DNA from: Roseivirga echinicomitans
GTDB lineage: Bacteria; Bacteroidota; Bacteroidia; Cytophagales; Cyclobacteriaceae
Direction of reading: 5' to 3'
Assembly: GCF_001592935.1 (NCBI RefSeq)
Contig: NZ_LRDB01000023.1
Coordinates: 248,001 to 312,000, forward strand
Length of the DNA stretch: 64,000 nt
In this document: in pieces, positions 61,266 through 64,000 of the stretch
How the letters are laid out: every line of letters begins with the position of its first letter
How positions within the stretch are numbered: the first letter of the stretch is position 1
Notes under the pieces: generated by a model
Seen by the model: the letters and a program-made list of their open reading frames with translations, nothing else
What the model was told of the DNA's origin: nothing
The model's database searches: none
Translations under genes and position numbers: made by a program

Positions 61266-63467
61266 ATGACCATTTCTTTTTGGAGATATAGCCACCTTGT
61301 TCTGGCTATATCTTCATCTTTATTCCTTCTTATCGCTTCCCTTACTGGGGTAATTTTGGCCTTCGAACCCATCATCGAAAAGGCGCAACCTTACCAACAC
61401 AGTGGGGCTTCTGAGCTTACTATTACCGAGTTACTCCGCAATATGGAAGGTAAATACGAGGAAGTGCTCAGCATTTCTTCAGACAAAAATGGTTTTATTA
61501 CGGCTTCTGTCATTGGTGAAAACGGAAGTGAGAATTTCTACATCGACCCCTTTACCGGAGAAAAAATTGGTGAGCTAAAAGAAAAGGCCGCCATTTTCAA
61601 TTTCGCTACCAGCCTCCACCGTTCTCTTTTTCTAGGCACTATTGGTAGGTTCTTTATTGGACTAGCCTCGTTCTTGCTTTTCCTTATGGCTACCTCAGGT
61701 CTGGCCCTAATTTTAAGGCGTCAAGGTGGAATTAAGCACTTCTTTAACAAGCTGGTGAAAACCAGTTTCCTCCATGACTACCATACAATTTTAGGTAGGC
61801 TGGCGCTTATCCCATTAATCGTTATTTCGCTTTCTGGCACTTACTTATCGCTGCTTAGGTTTTCTATCATTCCTGAAGAGAACATAAGTCATGCAGTAGA
61901 TTATGATGCCATTGAAGCCAGCCCAAAAATTAACACAGCCGACTTTGAGGTTTTCAATCAAAACACCTTAGAAAATTTCAGAGCAATTGAATTTCCGTTT
62001 AGTGATGATGTAGAAGATTACTTCCTCCTAAAGCTGAAGAAAAAAGAAGTCATCCTGAATCAATTTACGGGTGAAGCGTTAAGCGAACAGCCTTACCCTT
62101 TCGTGGCCCTGTTTTCTGAATTGGCCATGATGCTGCACACTGGGCAAGGCACAGTTGTTTGGTCCATCATTTTAGGATTGGCCAGTTTAGCCATACCCTT
62201 CTTTATTTATTCAGGCTTTGCTATTACCTTAAAAAGGAAGGCTGCCAGAATTAAAAACTCCTACTCCAAAGATCAGTGTAAGTATGTAATTCTTGTAGGT
62301 TCCGAAGGAGGAACCACACGAAAGTATGCCAAGCTACTGCACGACCAACTGCTGGCTGCCAACCAGACTTCCTTCCTCACCGACATGAACAAACTGAGTC
62401 ATTTTAAGAAAATGGAGCATTTGGTGGTGATTACTGCAACTTATGGCCAGGGCGAAGCGCCAAGCAATGCGGCTCAATTCAAGAAGCTTTTCATTAAAGA
62501 TTTTAGACCAAAAAACGATTTCTGTTTTTCAGTAGTGGGTTTCGGTTCGCTGGCTTACCCAGAGTTTTGCAAATTCGCTTTTGATACTGATGACCTGTTG
62601 GGGAAACATCCTTTAAGCACACAATTGCTCGAAGTACATACCGTCAATAATCAGTCCTTTGAAGCTTTTAGTGAGTGGGTAAATCCTTGGGCGGAAAAAG
62701 TAGGCTTGATCATTGAGCTACCGAAAGCCGATAAGCTCATTGCCCGAAAAAAGACACAGAAATTCACAGTGGTCAACCGTGCAATTTCTTCCAATATAGA
62801 AGACAATACCGCACTGATCGAGTTAAAATCTGAAGGGCCTCAGAAATTTGAATCAGGAGATTTATTGGCGATTTATCCAGAAAACAGCACTCGTGAGCGC
62901 TTGTATTCACTGGGCAAATCTAAAGATGGCAATCTCCTGCTCAGTGTAAAAAAGCATGAACTTGGGTTATGTTCTACGCTTTTGCACGAATTAAAAATAG
63001 GCGATTCGCTCGATGGTTTTCTACTTCAGAATAAAGCTTTTCACTTCCCTAAAAAAGCAAAGCGTACCATTATGATCAGTAACGGAACTGGCATCGCGCC
63101 CTTCTTGGGCATGATTAACCGAAACGGTAGAGCACATGAAATTCACTTGTATTGGGGCGGACGAACTGGACATTCCTTCGACATTTACAAAGAAACGATA
63201 GAGGGCGCCTTGGCCAACAATCAATTGGCGGTATTCAAACCTGCCTATTCCCGTTGCTGCGATAAAATTTACGTGCAAAGCCTCATAGAAAAAGACGCTC
63301 CATTCATTGCCCAAACTTTAAAAGCGCATGGATCAATTATGATTTGCGGCTCCATTACCATGCAAAAAGGAGTGACCCAAGCGCTCGATCAAATCTGCAA
63401 AAAGTATAACAATCAAAGCCTAAGCTTTTACCAAAACCGAAAGCAGATTAGGCTGGATTGCTATTAA
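61266..63467 (+). CDS. PepSY-TM / flavodoxin / FAD-NAD(P)H reductase fusion
   Basis: 733 residues: N-terminal PepSY-associated membrane domain with four helices (residues 10-35, 130-150, 175-195, 300-325; His in TSLHRSLFLG, FLHDYHTILGRLAL and MMLHTGQG may bind heme), a flavodoxin domain (about 345-480, VGSEGGTTRKYAK, TATYGQGEAPSNAAQF), then an FAD/NAD(P)H reductase half (RERLYSLGKS and SNGTGIAPFLGMI). It is a membrane electron-transfer enzyme probably passing electrons from NAD(P)H outward, for example to ferric chelates. Last gene of the operon. Confidence 0.88.
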   Translation: MTISFWRYSHLVLAISSSLFLLIASLTGVILAFEPIIEKAQPYQHSGASELTITELLRNMEGKYEEVLSISSDKNGFITASVIGENGSENFYIDPFTGEKIGELKEKAAIFNFATSLHRSLFLGTIGRFFIGLASFLLFLMATSGLALILRRQGGIKHFFNKLVKTSFLHDYHTILGRLALIPLIVISLSGTYLSLLRFSIIPEENISHAVDYDAIEASPKINTADFEVFNQNTLENFRAIEFPFSDDVEDYFLLKLKKKEVILNQFTGEALSEQPYPFVALFSELAMMLHTGQGTVVWSIILGLASLAIPFFIYSGFAITLKRKAARIKNSYSKDQCKYVILVGSEGGTTRKYAKLLHDQLLAANQTSFLTDMNKLSHFKKMEHLVVITATYGQGEAPSNAAQFKKLFIKDFRPKNDFCFSVVGFGSLAYPEFCKFAFDTDDLLGKHPLSTQLLEVHTVNNQSFEAFSEWVNPWAEKVGLIIELPKADKLIARKKTQKFTVVNRAISSNIEDNTALIELKSEGPQKFESGDLLAIYPENSTRERLYSLGKSKDGNLLLSVKKHELGLCSTLLHELKIGDSLDGFLLQNKAFHFPKKAKRTIMISNGTGIAPFLGMINRNGRAHEIHLYWGGRTGHSFDIYKETIEGALANNQLAVFKPAYSRCCDKIYVQSLIEKDAPFIAQTLKAHGSIMICGSITMQKGVTQALDQICKKYNNQSLSFYQNRKQIRLDCY

Positions 63468-63583
63468 ACAAGCCTCTCTTTCTAGAGTGGATTAAGCACT
63501 CTCCAAAACACCTTCCCCTCAATCTTACTAGTATTTCGCTGAGCCAGAACTCATTTTGTTTTATCTTCGCAGCCTTAAGCGCA

Positions 63584-64000
63584 ATGAAAATACTTAACAA
63601 AATTTATTCTGTCTACGGCCTCGTCATTTTTGCGTTGGTTTTCATTGTCCTGCTGCCCTTTTTTCTGCTGGCTATTTTTGTGAAGCCGTTAGAAAAAACT
63701 GCTGGTTTTCTCAATCATGTTTGGGCCAGATTGCTCTTCTTTTTTCTTTTTTTAAACCGTTCCAAAATTGTTTACGAAGAAAAATTGAGCCGAAAACAAC
63801 GCTATATTTTCTGTGCCAATCACTTCTCTTTTCTGGACATCCCAACCATGGGACTCATCAACCATAACTTTAAATTCATTGGAAAGAGTTCATTGAAGAA
63901 AATTCCATTATGGGGCTATATGTACAGCAAGCTCCATATTTTGGTAGATCGCGATAGCTTAAGAGACCGACATGCCAGTTGGGTAAAGTGTAAGGAAGCT
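63584..64000 (+). CDS. plsC: 1-acyl-sn-glycerol-3-phosphate acyltransferase (3' end outside window)
   Basis: The first 139 codons are present: a hydrophobic N-terminal region (VYGLVIFALVFIVLLPFFLL), the catalytic H-x4-D motif in ANHFSFLDIPT, and the second block KFIGKSSLKKIPLWGYMY. It acylates lysophosphatidate to phosphatidate in membrane lipid synthesis. A TATCTTCG at 63562-63569, one base from the -7 consensus, precedes the ATG. Confidence 0.88.
   Translation, partial: MKILNKIYSVYGLVIFALVFIVLLPFFLLAIFVKPLEKTAGFLNHVWARLLFFFLFLNRSKIVYEEKLSRKQRYIFCANHFSFLDIPTMGLINHNFKFIGKSSLKKIPLWGYMYSKLHILVDRDSLRDRHASWVKCKEA

Noticed and set aside
63484-63502. AGAGTG...CACTCT hairpin after the reductase gene as a terminator
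   Set aside because: Six-bp stem without a following T-run.

Overview
The window looks like a chromosomal segment of a free-living, aerobic Bacteroidota, most likely of the order Cytophagales (Roseivirga/Fulvivirga-like; the genus is a guess). The basis is the AT-leaning composition, the many lipoproteins with an N-terminal Cys lipobox, Bacteroidota-specific families (DUF4249, DUF4221, DUF4293, NVEALA-like peptides, STN/carboxypeptidase-like TonB receptors, an insertion-expanded NusB) and recurrent promoters of the Bacteroidota sigma type (TTTG, about 19 bp, TANNTTTG). I saw no transposase, integrase, CRISPR array or rRNA. Family names come from reading the proteins by eye; no search was run.

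Layout. 1-2.25 kb: 5' part of a DEAD-box helicase gene, pyrC, and tRNA-His with a textbook promoter and terminator. 2.3-4.2 kb: small orphan genes and a decayed gene fragment. 4.2-8.2 kb: a minus-strand housekeeping operon nusB-ytxH-DUF1573-yajC-ybbR-coaE. 8.2-15.6 kb: branched-chain amino-acid dehydrogenase, two ABC exporter half-transporters that look like the two halves of one MdlA/MdlB-type heterodimer although they are convergently encoded, truA, and a 3-oxoadipyl-CoA-type thiolase. 16.3-26 kb: a minus-strand outer-membrane operon (small secreted protein, STN-TonB receptor, MG2/plug-like protein, three tandem DUF4249 lipoproteins). 26.4-35.5 kb: an RND efflux pump with its adaptor, a six-bladed propeller lipoprotein with a small partner, and a second RND permease without an adaptor. 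35.7-47.6 kb: three FKBP lipoproteins, an M28 peptidase, nrnA, ndk, a flippase-like membrane protein, scpA, dxs, a hydrolase and a BrkB-family protein. 47.7-54.3 kb: a complete histidine-utilisation operon hutHUIG with a divergent LysR regulator and a perfect inverted repeat between them. 54.5-59 kb: an accessory cassette of tiny secreted peptides overlapping or abutting DUF4221 lipoprotein genes. 59.2-63.5 kb: ankyrin protein, DUF2271 protein and a PepSY-flavodoxin-reductase fusion. 63.6 kb to the end: start of a lysophosphatidate acyltransferase gene.

How they work together. hutH, hutU, hutI and hutG encode the four steps from histidine to glutamate plus formamide; the 11-bp inverted repeat beside the LysR gene is the obvious operator candidate. 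The TonB/MG2/DUF4249 operon is translationally coupled at nearly every junction and probably forms one cell-envelope uptake or surface complex whose lipoprotein component has been triplicated. The ankyrin/DUF2271/PepSY operon looks like a membrane electron-transfer (ferric or flavin reductase) unit.

The most unusual part is 54.5-57.7 kb. Two small secreted peptides (one NVEALA-like) are each encoded next to a DUF4221 beta-propeller lipoprotein, and a third partner resembles a thioredoxin fold without a CXXC motif. The cassette is bracketed by two copies of the last 17 codons of the LysR gene that differ mostly at synonymous positions, which suggests it arrived as a unit by recombination at that gene's 3' end.
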